Shown here: positions 18,599 through 27,719 of the stretch, one piece after another
Layout: each line of letters opens with the position of its first letter
Numbering within the stretch: the first letter of the stretch is position 1
Origin: a bacterium
GTDB lineage: Bacteria; Orphanbacterota; Orphanbacteria; Orphanbacterales; Orphanbacteraceae
Assembly (NCBI GenBank): GCA_025782575.1
Contig: JALGYY010000028.1
Span: forward strand, 90,247 to 154,246
Direction of reading: 5' to 3'
Length of the DNA: 64,000 nucleotides
Translations under genes and position numbers: made by a program
The notes under the pieces: generated by a model
Databases searched by the model: none
What the model was told of the DNA's origin: nothing
Seen by the model: the letters and a program-made list of their open reading frames with translations, nothing else

Positions 18599-19099
18599 AT
18601 GGACATATTGAGCATTGAACCGGGACTCATGTTCTGGACTGTGCTGATCTTCCTGATCTTTGTCTTCCTGCTGCGGAAGTTCGCGTGGGGGCCGATTGTT
18701 ACCGCGCTCGATGAGCGTGAGAAGAACATCCTCGATTCGATCGAGTCGGCGGAGCGGTCCCGGGATGACGGGATAAAGATTCTCGCCGAGCAGAAGGATA
18801 CGCTGCGGAAGAGCCGCGAGGAGGCGAAGAGCATCATCGCGGAAGCACGTGCGGTCGCGGGCAAGGAAGGCGAAAAAGTCCTTGCAAAGACCCGCGCAGA
18901 AGCGGACCAGGTGCTCGAGCGGGCCAAGGCTGAAATCCGGAACGAGGAAGCGCAGGCGGTGAACAGGGTGCGGGAGGAAGCTGTCGATATCGCGATGAGC
19001 GCCGCCGCCAAACTGATCCAGCGTACGCTGGGTGAACCCGATCAGCGCCGCCTTGTGGAAGAGTTCATCAGCCAGGTCAGTACAGGAAAGAAGTCGTGA
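18599..19099 (+). CDS. atpF: ATP synthase Fo subunit b
   Basis: 166 residues. One N-terminal membrane helix (MFWTVLIFLIFVFLLRKFAW) is followed by a long charged coiled coil from residue 40 to the end, rich in Arg, Glu and Ala, which forms the peripheral stalk. There is one b gene, so the stalk is probably a homodimer. The atpH start overlaps its stop. Confidence 0.95.
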   Translation: MDILSIEPGLMFWTVLIFLIFVFLLRKFAWGPIVTALDEREKNILDSIESAERSRDDGIKILAEQKDTLRKSREEAKSIIAEARAVAGKEGEKVLAKTRAEADQVLERAKAEIRNEEAQAVNRVREEAVDIAMSAAAKLIQRTLGEPDQRRLVEEFISQVSTGKKS

Positions 19100-19659
19100 T
19101 AGCGACCGGAGGGGCGATTTCACGCGTCTATGCTACGGCTCTCTTCGAGCTGGCGGAGCAGGGCGGACAACAAGAAGAGACCCTCGCGGAAGTGCGCACA
19201 CTTCTGGAAGTATTCGATAAGGAAGATCGTTTCCGGGCCGTTCTGGAATCACCCAGAGTTGAGGTGGCCCAAAAGGGGAAGCTTTTCGCCGACGTCTTCG
19301 GCGATGAGGTGTCGCCCCATGTGAGAAACCTCTTCTCCTTGCTGCTCCGGACAAACAGGCACTTCTTTTTTCGGCAGATTCTCTCGGTGTTCATCGAGCT
19401 CTACGAGGAATCGAAGGGACGGATCCACGCGGCGGTGACAACGGCCACACCACTTACCGATGACGAGACGGATCGGCTCGTACAGGCACTTTCCAAGAGA
19501 ATCGGCAGGGAAGTGTTGCTCGAAAAGGAAGTCAACCCCGAGATGATGGGCGGAGCGATCCTTCGGTACGGCGATTACATCGTGGACGGTAGTCTTCAAA
19601 CTCGTATGAGACAGATGAAAGAAAACCTTCTCAAGAATACGGACTCACAAGGGAGCTAG
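19096..19659 (+). CDS. atpH: ATP synthase F1 subunit delta
   Basis: 187 residues, GTG start at 19096 overlapping the atpF stop by 4 bp. The N-terminal helical domain (ISRVYATALFELAEQ) and the C-terminal element VNPEMMGGAILRYGDYIVDG are family hallmarks. It joins the top of F1 to the b subunits of the stalk. Confidence 0.94.
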   Translation: MIATGGAISRVYATALFELAEQGGQQEETLAEVRTLLEVFDKEDRFRAVLESPRVEVAQKGKLFADVFGDEVSPHVRNLFSLLLRTNRHFFFRQILSVFIELYEESKGRIHAAVTTATPLTDDETDRLVQALSKRIGREVLLEKEVNPEMMGGAILRYGDYIVDGSLQTRMRQMKENLLKNTDSQGS

Positions 19660-19666
19660 GCGTTAG

Positions 19667-21190
19667 ATGGCGATCAAACTTCGACCTGACGAGATTACTT
19701 CCGTCATCAAGCAGCGGCTCGAGATGTTCGAGTCAGATCTCGCCGTAGAGGAAGTCGGGACGGTTCTCGAGGTGGGCGACGGTATCGCCCGCATCTACGG
19801 TCTCGATTCCGCGATGGCGGGAGAGATGCTCGATTTCGGCAAAGACATTTTCGGTATCGCACTGAACCTCGAGGAAGACTCGATCGGTGCGGTGATTCTG
19901 GGCGACTACCTGCACATTTCCGAGGGTGACGAAGTCCGGCGGACCGGCCGGGTCATTCAAGTGCCGGTAGGTGAGGCGCTGGTGGGCCGTGTGGTAAACC
20001 CTCTGGGGCAGCCGCTCGACGGCAAGGGTCCGGTGCAGACCGACAAGTACCGCCCTCTCGAATTCAAAGCCCCGGGCGTGATCGACCGCCAGCCGGTGAA
20101 AGAACCTCTCCAGACCGGAGTGAAGGCGATCGATTCGATGATCCCGATCGGCCGTGGCCAGCGGGAGCTGATCATCGGCGACAGGAGCACCGGCAAGACT
20201 GCGGTGGCGATCGACGCGATCATCAATCAAAAGGGTAACGGCGTGAAGTGCGTTTACGTGGCGATCGGGCAGAAAGCCTCGACCGTTGCGGGTGTCGTGG
20301 AGAGGCTGACTGAACACGGCGCGATGGGCTACACCATTGTCGTTCTCGCGGGCGCGAGTGACCCGGCGCCCCTCCAGTACATCGCCCCTTACTCAGGCTG
20401 CGCCATGGCCGAGTATTTCATGTACGAGAAAAATGAGCATACCCTCGTTATTTATGACGATCTTTCGAAGCAGGCGCAGGCCTATCGCCAGCTTTCGCTT
20501 CTTCTGCGCCGGCCGCCGGGACGCGAGGCGTACCCGGGTGACGTGTTCTATCTTCACTCACGGCTCCTGGAGCGCGCGGTAAAGCTGAGCGATGAGCTCG
20601 GCGCCGGATCACTCACGGCACTGCCGATCATCGAAACGCAGGCGGGTGACGTTTCCGCCTATATCCCGACCAACGTGATTTCAATCACAGACGGTCAGAT
20701 TTACCTGCAGCCGGACCTCTTCTTCTCCGGTGTGCGTCCCGCCGTGAATGTGGGAATCTCCGTCTCGCGAGTAGGTGGTAACGCGCAGATCAAGGCGATG
20801 CGGCAGGTTGCCGGTTCGCTCCGACTCGATCTCGCTCAGTTCCGAGAGCTGGAAGCGTTCGCTTCGCTCGGAACGGAGCTCGACAAGTCGTCCCAGGCCC
20901 AGCTCGATCGGGGTATGAGGATGGTGGAGCTGCTGAAGCAGCCCCAATACAAGCCGATGTCGGTGTCGGAGCAGGTAGCGATCATCTTCGCCGGTTCCAG
21001 AGGTCTGCTGGACGATGTCCCGGTCAATCGGATTCGCGCATTCGAAAAGCAGTGTCTCGAACACATGCATGCGAGCCACTCCGATCTGCTCGACAAGATC
21101 GCGAGCGAAGGGACGATCTCCGATGAGTTGGAGAAAGCTCTCTCTACGGCAATCCAAGAGTTCAAGCAGTCGGTGTTCACCGAGGAGTAG
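19667..21190 (+). CDS. atpA: ATP synthase F1 subunit alpha
   Basis: 507 residues. The non-catalytic nucleotide site has a P-loop GDRSTGKT at residues 171-178; the usual form is GDRQTGKT, so Gln is Ser here. The arginine finger lies in [16 protein letters not shown], and [11 protein letters not shown] and [11 protein letters not shown] are further signatures. Three copies alternate with beta in the F1 head. It starts 7 bp after atpH. Confidence 0.97.
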   Translation: MAIKLRPDEITSVIKQRLEMFESDLAVEEVGTVLEVGDGIARIYGLDSAMAGEMLDFGKDIFGIALNLEEDSIGAVILGDYLHISEGDEVRRTGRVIQVPVGEALVGRVVNPLGQPLDGKGPVQTDKYRPLEFKAPGVIDRQPVKEPLQTGVKAIDSMIPIGRGQRELIIGDRSTGKTAVAIDAIINQKGNGVKCVYVAIGQKASTVAGVVERLTEHGAMGYTIVVLAGASDPAPLQYIAPYSGCAMAEYFMYEKNEHTLVIYDDLSKQAQAYRQLSLLLRRPPGREAYPGDVFYLHSRLLERAVKLSDELGAGSLTALPIIETQAGDVSAYIPTNVISITDGQIYLQPDLFFSGVRPAVNVGISVSRVGGNAQIKAMRQVAGSLRLDLAQFRELEAFASLGTELDKSSQAQLDRGMRMVELLKQPQYKPMSVSEQVAIIFAGSRGLLDDVPVNRIRAFEKQCLEHMHASHSDLLDKIASEGTISDELEKALSTAIQEFKQSVFTEE

Positions 21191-21199
21191 CGCCGGATC

Positions 21200-22069
21200 A
21201 TGGCCAACGCCAGAGAAATTGAAAAACGGATCACGAGCTTCGGGAAGACGAAGCAGATCACGCGGACCATGGAGCTCGTCGCCACGTCGCGAATGAAGAA
21301 GACCCAGGACCGTCTGTTTGCGGCGAAGCCGTACGCCGAGAAGATGCAGGACATTCTCTCCTCGGTTAATCTCGAGGAGCACAGCGAGGCGTTCCCACTT
21401 CTCCAGTCTCGCGAGAAGGTGTGTCGCTCCGGTCTATTGCTCATCACGACGAACCGGGGTCTGTGCGGCGGATTCAATGCGAATCTCATTCGCCTGGCCC
21501 GGCAGAAGATGGATGAATTGAAAGCGGCCGGGACCGAGTTCGAACTTCACGTGGTCGGCAAGAAGGGATCGAATGCTCTCCGCTATCTTGGTTACGAGAT
21601 CGTCACTGCCCGGACAGACATAGGCGACTATCCTTCCTACGAAGAAGGAGCGGAGATCGCAGCCATGTTTATCGAGAAATTCGTAAAGGGCACGATCGAT
21701 GAACTGCACATGGTGTATGCCGAATTCAGGAATGTGGCGTCTCAGCCGGCGGCGATCGAAACGGTCCTTCCTCTCCAGGTCGAGGAGGAGGGGGGCGGCG
21801 ATGGTCCGCAGGCGGAGTTCATTCTCGAGCCGTCACCTGCGGAAATTCTGGAAAACCTCCTTCCCCGCATTGTGGAGAACCGTATCTTCAAGGCTCTCCT
21901 CGAAAGTGCAGCCGGCGAACAGGCGGCGCGACGGGTGGCTATGAAGAATGCCACGGACAATGCGGAGGAACTGATACGTTTGCTGACCCGTTCGTACAAC
22001 CGCGCGCGTCAGGCGCAGATCACCCAGGAACTCGCCGAAATCGTCGGCGGAGCGGAAGCGCTCGCCTAG
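21200..22069 (+). CDS. atpG: ATP synthase F1 subunit gamma
   Basis: 289 residues. It begins ANAREIEKRITSFGKTKQIT, the N-terminal helix of the central shaft, and ends in the paired C-terminal helix with MKNATDNAEELI and RSYNRARQAQITQELAEIVG. The central Rossmann-like part includes LLITTNRGLCGGFNANLIR. It is the rotating shaft within F1. There is an acidic insertion near residue 195 (VEEEGGGDGPQ). Confidence 0.96.
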   Translation: MANAREIEKRITSFGKTKQITRTMELVATSRMKKTQDRLFAAKPYAEKMQDILSSVNLEEHSEAFPLLQSREKVCRSGLLLITTNRGLCGGFNANLIRLARQKMDELKAAGTEFELHVVGKKGSNALRYLGYEIVTARTDIGDYPSYEEGAEIAAMFIEKFVKGTIDELHMVYAEFRNVASQPAAIETVLPLQVEEEGGGDGPQAEFILEPSPAEILENLLPRIVENRIFKALLESAAGEQAARRVAMKNATDNAEELIRLLTRSYNRARQAQITQELAEIVGGAEALA

Positions 22070-23515
<1,446 letters not shown>

Positions 23516-23535
23516 GGGCGTAGGGAGCAGCAAGT

Positions 23536-23805
23536 ATGGCGACGAAGACATTGCAATGCGAAATTCTCTCACCCGAGGGAAGTGTCTATCGGGGAGAGGC
23601 GACCATGGTAGTCGCCACCGCGGTCGACGGCGAACTCGGGGTTCTCTACAATCACGCGCCGCTGGTAACCGCTCTTGGATCGGGCTCTCTCCGCACTACG
23701 TCTGAGGACGGCACTGTGAAAGAATGGACCGCCGAGGGTGGGTTTCTGGAAGTTCACAAGAATCACGTGACCATTCTGTCCGATAAGATCAGCGAGAAGG
23801 CGTAA
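23536..23805 (+). CDS. atpC: ATP synthase F1 subunit epsilon, short form
   Basis: 89 residues, against about 130-140 in most bacteria. The N-terminal beta-sandwich is complete (LQCEILSPEGSVYRGEATMV, then GELGVLYNHAPLVTALGSG, then GGFLEVHKNHVTILSDK), but the C-terminal helix-turn-helix that inhibits ATP hydrolysis is missing. The stop follows immediately after the sandwich and the following DNA contains a repeat element rather than a decayed tail. Last gene of the operon. The complex may therefore lack epsilon-type inhibition. Confidence 0.95.
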   Translation: MATKTLQCEILSPEGSVYRGEATMVVATAVDGELGVLYNHAPLVTALGSGSLRTTSEDGTVKEWTAEGGFLEVHKNHVTILSDKISEKA

Positions 23806-23829
23806 GCCGTCTGATCGATCTGACCGGAA

Positions 23830-23893
23830 TATGGGGACACAATACGCAATTTCTTCGCCGGGTGCAGGCGGAGATGCGTATTGTGTCCCCATA
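23830..23893. repeat. Palindromic repeat, copy 1
   Basis: Arms of 19 bp (23830-23848 and 23875-23893) pair perfectly around a 26-nt centre that itself contains a short cgcc/ggcg stem. The arm core GGGGACACAATAC is shared with copies at 41046 and 60241. It lies 25 bp after atpC, where it could also end atp transcripts although no T-run follows. Confidence 0.9.
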
Positions 23894-24081
23894 ATTAAGA
23901 TGGTCCGGTCGCACATGAAAGCCCTAAAAGATCATTTCATCCTCTACAAAACCAGAGCCTCCGGGATACCAGGATCGTATCTGAGCATTGCGCGCGTGGC
24001 TGTAAATCCGTAGCTTATGTCGGGTGTCAAATATGACGGCCTTGGTAAAGTCGCCGATTCCGCATATTTTCGACAGAGAAG

Positions 24082-24098
24082 AAGGAGGTACGGTCATT
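24082..24098 (+). promoter_or_regulatory. Strong Shine-Dalgarno site pointing to an ATT start codon
   Basis: AAGGAGGT at 24082-24089 is a near-perfect anti-16S match. Six bases later comes ATT (24096-24098), in frame with the lipoprotein gene. No ATG, GTG or TTG lies at a workable distance. The nearest in-frame ATG codons (24024, 24033) have no ribosome-binding site. Confidence 0.5.
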
Positions 24099-24620
24099 AG
24101 CAAGCGACATGAATTCAACCGGGTGTTGAAGTTCTTTGCGGTTGGGCTGCAGGTCATCATGTTTTCTGCGATCCTATTCGGATGTGGAGAAGACAAGAAG
24201 ACCACGGCCCCGACCGCGTCGACCCTGACTCTGAGCAAAGCAGATGTTCTGGTGGATGGGGAGTCCGTGAATGGTAAGATCCTCCCCCGTGATCATGGAA
24301 TGAAAGTCAGTACGCGCTTCGAGGCCGTATTGACAGTTCCGGATGGTGTCATCGAGTCCGGCGCGGTCTGGATCCACTACGAGCGCCCCGGAAGAATGAG
24401 CATGATGCACGATACGGGAACGTTCATGCTTCATGACGACGGCACACACGGAGATCTGATTCCGAACGATGGTGAATACTGCTACGAAGACTCAGTGGGC
24501 ACCTACGGCTGTCATGGAATGGAGAATCCGGAAGGTGAATATCAATACAATTGCTACGGTGTCGATGAAGACGGGCATGAAACCAATCACATCAATCTCC
24601 GTGTGACTCTCGTAGAGTAG
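24096..24620 (+). CDS. Small secreted lipoprotein, unknown function
   Basis: 174 residues if translation begins at the ATT at 24096 (see the Shine-Dalgarno entry); the conventional alternative is ATG at 24024 (198 residues). From 24096 the N terminus is a textbook lipoprotein signal: basic SKRHEFNRVLK, hydrophobic FFAVGLQVIMFSAILFG, then Cys in the lipobox and an acidic EDKK. From 24024 the basic region would be over 30 residues long. The mature part is beta-rich, with FMLHDDGTHGDLIPNDGEYC, a segment seen in choice-of-anchor X type domains, and four further Cys after it. I do not recognise a function. It stands alone between the atp operon and the PAS-LuxR gene. Confidence 0.65.
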   Translation: MSKRHEFNRVLKFFAVGLQVIMFSAILFGCGEDKKTTAPTASTLTLSKADVLVDGESVNGKILPRDHGMKVSTRFEAVLTVPDGVIESGAVWIHYERPGRMSMMHDTGTFMLHDDGTHGDLIPNDGEYCYEDSVGTYGCHGMENPEGEYQYNCYGVDEDGHETNHINLRVTLVE

Positions 24621-24676
24621 ATAGTTGCCTCCCCAAAGATTGAGTCCTTTCCCTCATTAATCGGTTGTGGCCGTAA

Positions 24677-24718
24677 GCGGGTGCTCCAGGCGAGCGGAGC
24701 ACCCGCGCCCTCAGGGCG
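24677..24718 (+). terminator. Tandem GC-rich hairpins after the lipoprotein gene
   Basis: A perfect 11-bp stem GCGGGTGCTCC/GGAGCACCCGC (24677-24687, 24696-24706, 8-nt loop) is followed directly by a smaller CGCCC/GGGCG stem (24706-24718). There is no T-run, so it is not a canonical intrinsic terminator, but its place 57 bp after the stop fits a transcript-end structure. Confidence 0.45.
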
Positions 24719-24813
24719 TAATAAGCGTCACGTCGACCAATCTCCGTCCCATGACCCACTTCTGAATCATATTCACTTGTTGCGAGCAGCGAATTAGAAT
24801 AGGAATATACTAT

Positions 24814-25458
24814 ATGGATCCTCTGGAAATTATCGCTGCCACGGCGGACCCTTCGTTTGCGACAGACGAAGGTGGTCGCGTTGTAATCTGGAACCCGGCG
24901 GTAGAACGTCTGCTCGGCTACAGAGCCCAGGACGTCCTGGGCCGGTCTTGTCATGAGGTCATCTGCGGCCGGGATATATTCGGAAACCGCTTCTGTGTCG
25001 AACTCTGCACGATCATGAGCATGGTTCAGCGTGGTGAAGGGATCCGCCGGTTCGAACTGGATGTCCGAAAGTCATCAAGCGAGGTCTTTCGCGCGTCAAT
25101 CACAATTGTTGTGATACCGGGGCCGCGAGAATCACAGTTCACCATCGTTCACATCATCCTCCCTCTTGAAGGGGATTCGGCCCGATCGGCCGTTCCGGTC
25201 GTTGGTCCTGAACCCGGGTTGTCCATTCCGATTCCTGACGAAGGCGAGTCGCTTACTGAGCCGGTCTCGCCGCTGACGGCACGAGAACTCGAGGTACTTC
25301 GTCTGATGGCCAAAGGGACGAGTACCCGCGAGATCGCTGACGCCCTGTTCATCAGTATTGCCACCGTCCGGAACCACGTTCAGCACATTCTGAGCAAGCT
25401 CGATGCTCACAGCAAACTCGAAGCAGTAGCCCTCGCTCTTCAGAATCGCCTCATCTGA
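24814..25458 (+). CDS. PAS-LuxR transcriptional regulator with a four-cysteine PAS domain
   Basis: 214 residues. Residues 1-115 form a PAS domain (DPSFATDEGGRVVIWNPAVE). Its middle holds four Cys (46, 51, 61, 65) in SCHEVICGRDIFGNRFCVEL, a spacing suited to metal, Fe-S or thiol redox sensing. After a Pro-rich linker, residues 150-212 are a LuxR/NarL helix-turn-helix (LTARELEVLRLMAKGTSTRE, then SIATVRNHVQHILSKLDAHS). There is no receiver domain, so it is a one-component regulator. AGGAA lies 8 bp before ATG. It sits 127 bp upstream of the electron-transfer genes in the same direction and is the likely regulator of them, an inference from position. Confidence 0.88.
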   Translation: MDPLEIIAATADPSFATDEGGRVVIWNPAVERLLGYRAQDVLGRSCHEVICGRDIFGNRFCVELCTIMSMVQRGEGIRRFELDVRKSSSEVFRASITIVVIPGPRESQFTIVHIILPLEGDSARSAVPVVGPEPGLSIPIPDEGESLTEPVSPLTARELEVLRLMAKGTSTREIADALFISIATVRNHVQHILSKLDAHSKLEAVALALQNRLI

Positions 25459-25585
25459 CACTATTTCCTGGGAATGATGCATTTGCATCATGATTTTGAT
25501 TGATTTGGCGGATGGTAATGGTGTCAAACACCCCCGATATTGGATACAGGAGCAATGCGATGTATCCAGAACCGAGGGAGTAAAA

Positions 25586-27097
25586 ATGAGTTATTCGCGA
25601 CGCTTGAAATACAACGCTTTCGCCGGATTCCACCTGTGGGGGATGGCCTTCATTCTTGTCTGTACCGCGCTCTGGACGAGTCCCGCCGAAGCCACTCCGG
25701 CGTTTGCCCGGAAGTACGGAACCAGTTGTCTGACGTGCCACATCGTCTATCCTAAGCTGAACGCCTACGGAAATGCCTTCCGGCTCCTTGGTTACCAATT
25801 ACCTGATGAGACCGAGGACATGATCAAGCAGCCCGATACCAAATTGGGGGCCGAGGCGTACAAAAGAGTTTGGCCGGATGCCGTCTGGCCGAACTCCATC
25901 CCCTCCAGCCTCCCCTTCGCCCTCGCGACTGAATTCTTGGTGCGAAGCAGCTCTGAAGCTGAGGGCGGACCCGATGTCAACAGTGACTTCCTCTTTCCCT
26001 CGGGCACGGAAATAATCGCTGCCGGCACAGCGGGCGACAATATCGCCTACTTCGGAGAGATCGCTTTTGAAACCGAAGTCGAAGAGGGGAGTTTCGAGAG
26101 CAAAGCATTTATCCCGCATATCGATATTCGTTTTGTTCGACTGATCAAGAATTCGCCCGTCCTGAACGTCAAAGTCGGCCTGTTCCAACCTGAGATGGTA
26201 GTTGCCTTTGACCATGCACGGCGGCTGACGATCGCCAACTACGACGCCATGTTCGGTGTATCTACTGCCCAGCCGGGTGGCGGTTCTGAGGTTGGTGGTG
26301 GCGGGCACCACGGCGGGGGAGGAGGCATATCACTTCCAGCTGTCGCCCGCGGGTTAGAGTTCTATGGCGTCGCTGCCCAACGTTTCCAGTGGTCCGCTGC
26401 CGTCGTAAACGGTTTCGAACCGGGCGTGGAGACATTCGACGCTAATTCAGGTAAGGACCTGATGGGGAGGATCGCCTACAAGTATGGCGGTATGGCTCTC
26501 GACGGGTCGAATGCAACAACGTATACGACGAGCTCGAAGAACTGGCGAGAGCGCTCCATTCAGGTCGGCATATTCGGTTATCGCGGAGACGGCAAGGGGG
26601 TGCTTCTCAACGCTCCGGCGGCTCATGAAGACGAACACGATCTCAAGCTCGCCGCCGATGACCCCCCGACGGTTGTGGAAGACGAAGATTTCACCCGAGT
26701 CGGAATCGATTTCAATCTCTTCTTCGGCGATCTCAATCTTTTTGGTGCCTATGTCCACGGCGAAGACGACCTTCGTGATCCGACGGCGGGATCGGGGGAC
26801 GACCACGAGGATGATCATGTTGAGAAGGTCAGCAACGAGGACGAATTCTTCGGGACATTTGAATACGATGCGTTCTTCCTCGAGGCTGACGCCGTTCTGC
26901 ACTATCCGTGGCTGCAAGGAATTCTGCGATACGAAATGGTCGATTTCCCCGACAGAGACATCGACAAATACGAGAAGGGTATTTTCTCCGTCGTGGCCCT
27001 GGTCAGGGCAAACGTCAAAGCGATCTTTGAGCATGACAGGGATCTGAATGAGTCAGAGAACTGGGACCTGTGGTGGGGAACCGCGATCGCCTTCTAA
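25586..27097 (+). CDS. Fused mono-haem cytochrome c-porin, Cyc2-like
   Basis: 503 residues from ATG 25586 (GAGGGAG upstream). A signal peptide ends near SPAEA (residue 36). The mature N terminus is TPAFARKYGTSCLTCHIVYP, with haem motif C48-x-x-C51-H52, then KLNAYGNAFRLLGYQLP. This layout, FAR..CxxCH..P.L..FG..F...GY, is that of Cyc2-type outer-membrane cytochrome-porins. Residues 90-503 are beta-rich with alternating hydrophobic strands, Gly/His-rich and acidic loops, and a C-terminal Phe, as expected of an outer-membrane barrel. Cyc2 oxidises Fe(II) at the cell surface in iron oxidisers; related porins of unknown substrate also exist. The next gene is a cupredoxin, 16 bp downstream. Confidence 0.75.
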   Translation: MSYSRRLKYNAFAGFHLWGMAFILVCTALWTSPAEATPAFARKYGTSCLTCHIVYPKLNAYGNAFRLLGYQLPDETEDMIKQPDTKLGAEAYKRVWPDAVWPNSIPSSLPFALATEFLVRSSSEAEGGPDVNSDFLFPSGTEIIAAGTAGDNIAYFGEIAFETEVEEGSFESKAFIPHIDIRFVRLIKNSPVLNVKVGLFQPEMVVAFDHARRLTIANYDAMFGVSTAQPGGGSEVGGGGHHGGGGGISLPAVARGLEFYGVAAQRFQWSAAVVNGFEPGVETFDANSGKDLMGRIAYKYGGMALDGSNATTYTTSSKNWRERSIQVGIFGYRGDGKGVLLNAPAAHEDEHDLKLAADDPPTVVEDEDFTRVGIDFNLFFGDLNLFGAYVHGEDDLRDPTAGSGDDHEDDHVEKVSNEDEFFGTFEYDAFFLEADAVLHYPWLQGILRYEMVDFPDRDIDKYEKGIFSVVALVRANVKAIFEHDRDLNESENWDLWWGTAIAF

Positions 27098-27113
27098 GGA
27101 GAGGAACAAAAAC

Positions 27114-27710
27114 ATGAAACCCAACATCAAACTCGGCTTGACCGTACTTGTTGCTGCTCTGGCGCTGGCATCAGGGGCCAGCGCGGGCTCCCTTGTCGGA
27201 AAGGTGATCTGCAAAGGTCTTCGCAGCAGTGCGAACGCCATTGTCTACGTTGACGTAATCCCCGGAAGGACATACGAAGCACCGGAAGCCCACGCCCTCG
27301 TGGACCAGAAGAATATGGTGTTCGAACCTCATGTTCTGCCGGTAATCGAGGGTACATCAGTCGACTTCCTGAACAGTGATCCGGTGTTACACAATGTTTT
27401 TTCGCCCGACAAATGTGCTCAGAAATTCAATCTGGGGAGCTGGCCGCAGGATGAGAAGCGCAGCTTCACTTTCGAAGAGCGGTGTGTTTCTACCATTCTT
27501 TGCAGGGTACATCCCGAAATGGAGGCCTATATCCTTGTCGTCCCGACGCCCTTTTATGCGGTAACGGCAGAGGATGGAACGTTCTTCATTGCGGACGTTC
27601 CCGACACGGTTCTGACAGTGAAGGCCTGGCACCCGAAGCTCAAGGAACAGGATCTCGAGGTTCTGGTCGCGGGAGATAGCGTCTCGGTGGAGTTCGTACT
27701 GAAACGCTAG
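27114..27710 (+). CDS. Periplasmic cupredoxin-like protein with C-terminal carboxypeptidase-regulatory-like domain
   Basis: 198 residues with a Sec signal peptide (cleavage near ASA, residue 24). The plastocyanin-type copper site is visible: His93 in VLHNVFS, Cys130, His133 and Met136 in LCRVHPEMEAYI, the H-C-H-M set of type 1 copper. Residues 145-198 form a separate beta-sandwich (YAVTAEDGTFFIADVP) like those of TonB- and carboxypeptidase-regulatory-like modules. It would carry single electrons in the periplasm. It sits between the cytochrome-porin and the flavoprotein of the bc module, 10 bp from the latter. Confidence 0.82.
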   Translation: MKPNIKLGLTVLVAALALASGASAGSLVGKVICKGLRSSANAIVYVDVIPGRTYEAPEAHALVDQKNMVFEPHVLPVIEGTSVDFLNSDPVLHNVFSPDKCAQKFNLGSWPQDEKRSFTFEERCVSTILCRVHPEMEAYILVVPTPFYAVTAEDGTFFIADVPDTVLTVKAWHPKLKEQDLEVLVAGDSVSVEFVLKR

Positions 27711-27719
27711 TGGAGACGT

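Noticed and set aside
23831-24013. Short frame reading through the palindromic repeat (MGTQYAISSPGAGG)
   Set aside because: The frame comes from the repeat itself and recurs at other copies; no ribosome-binding site.
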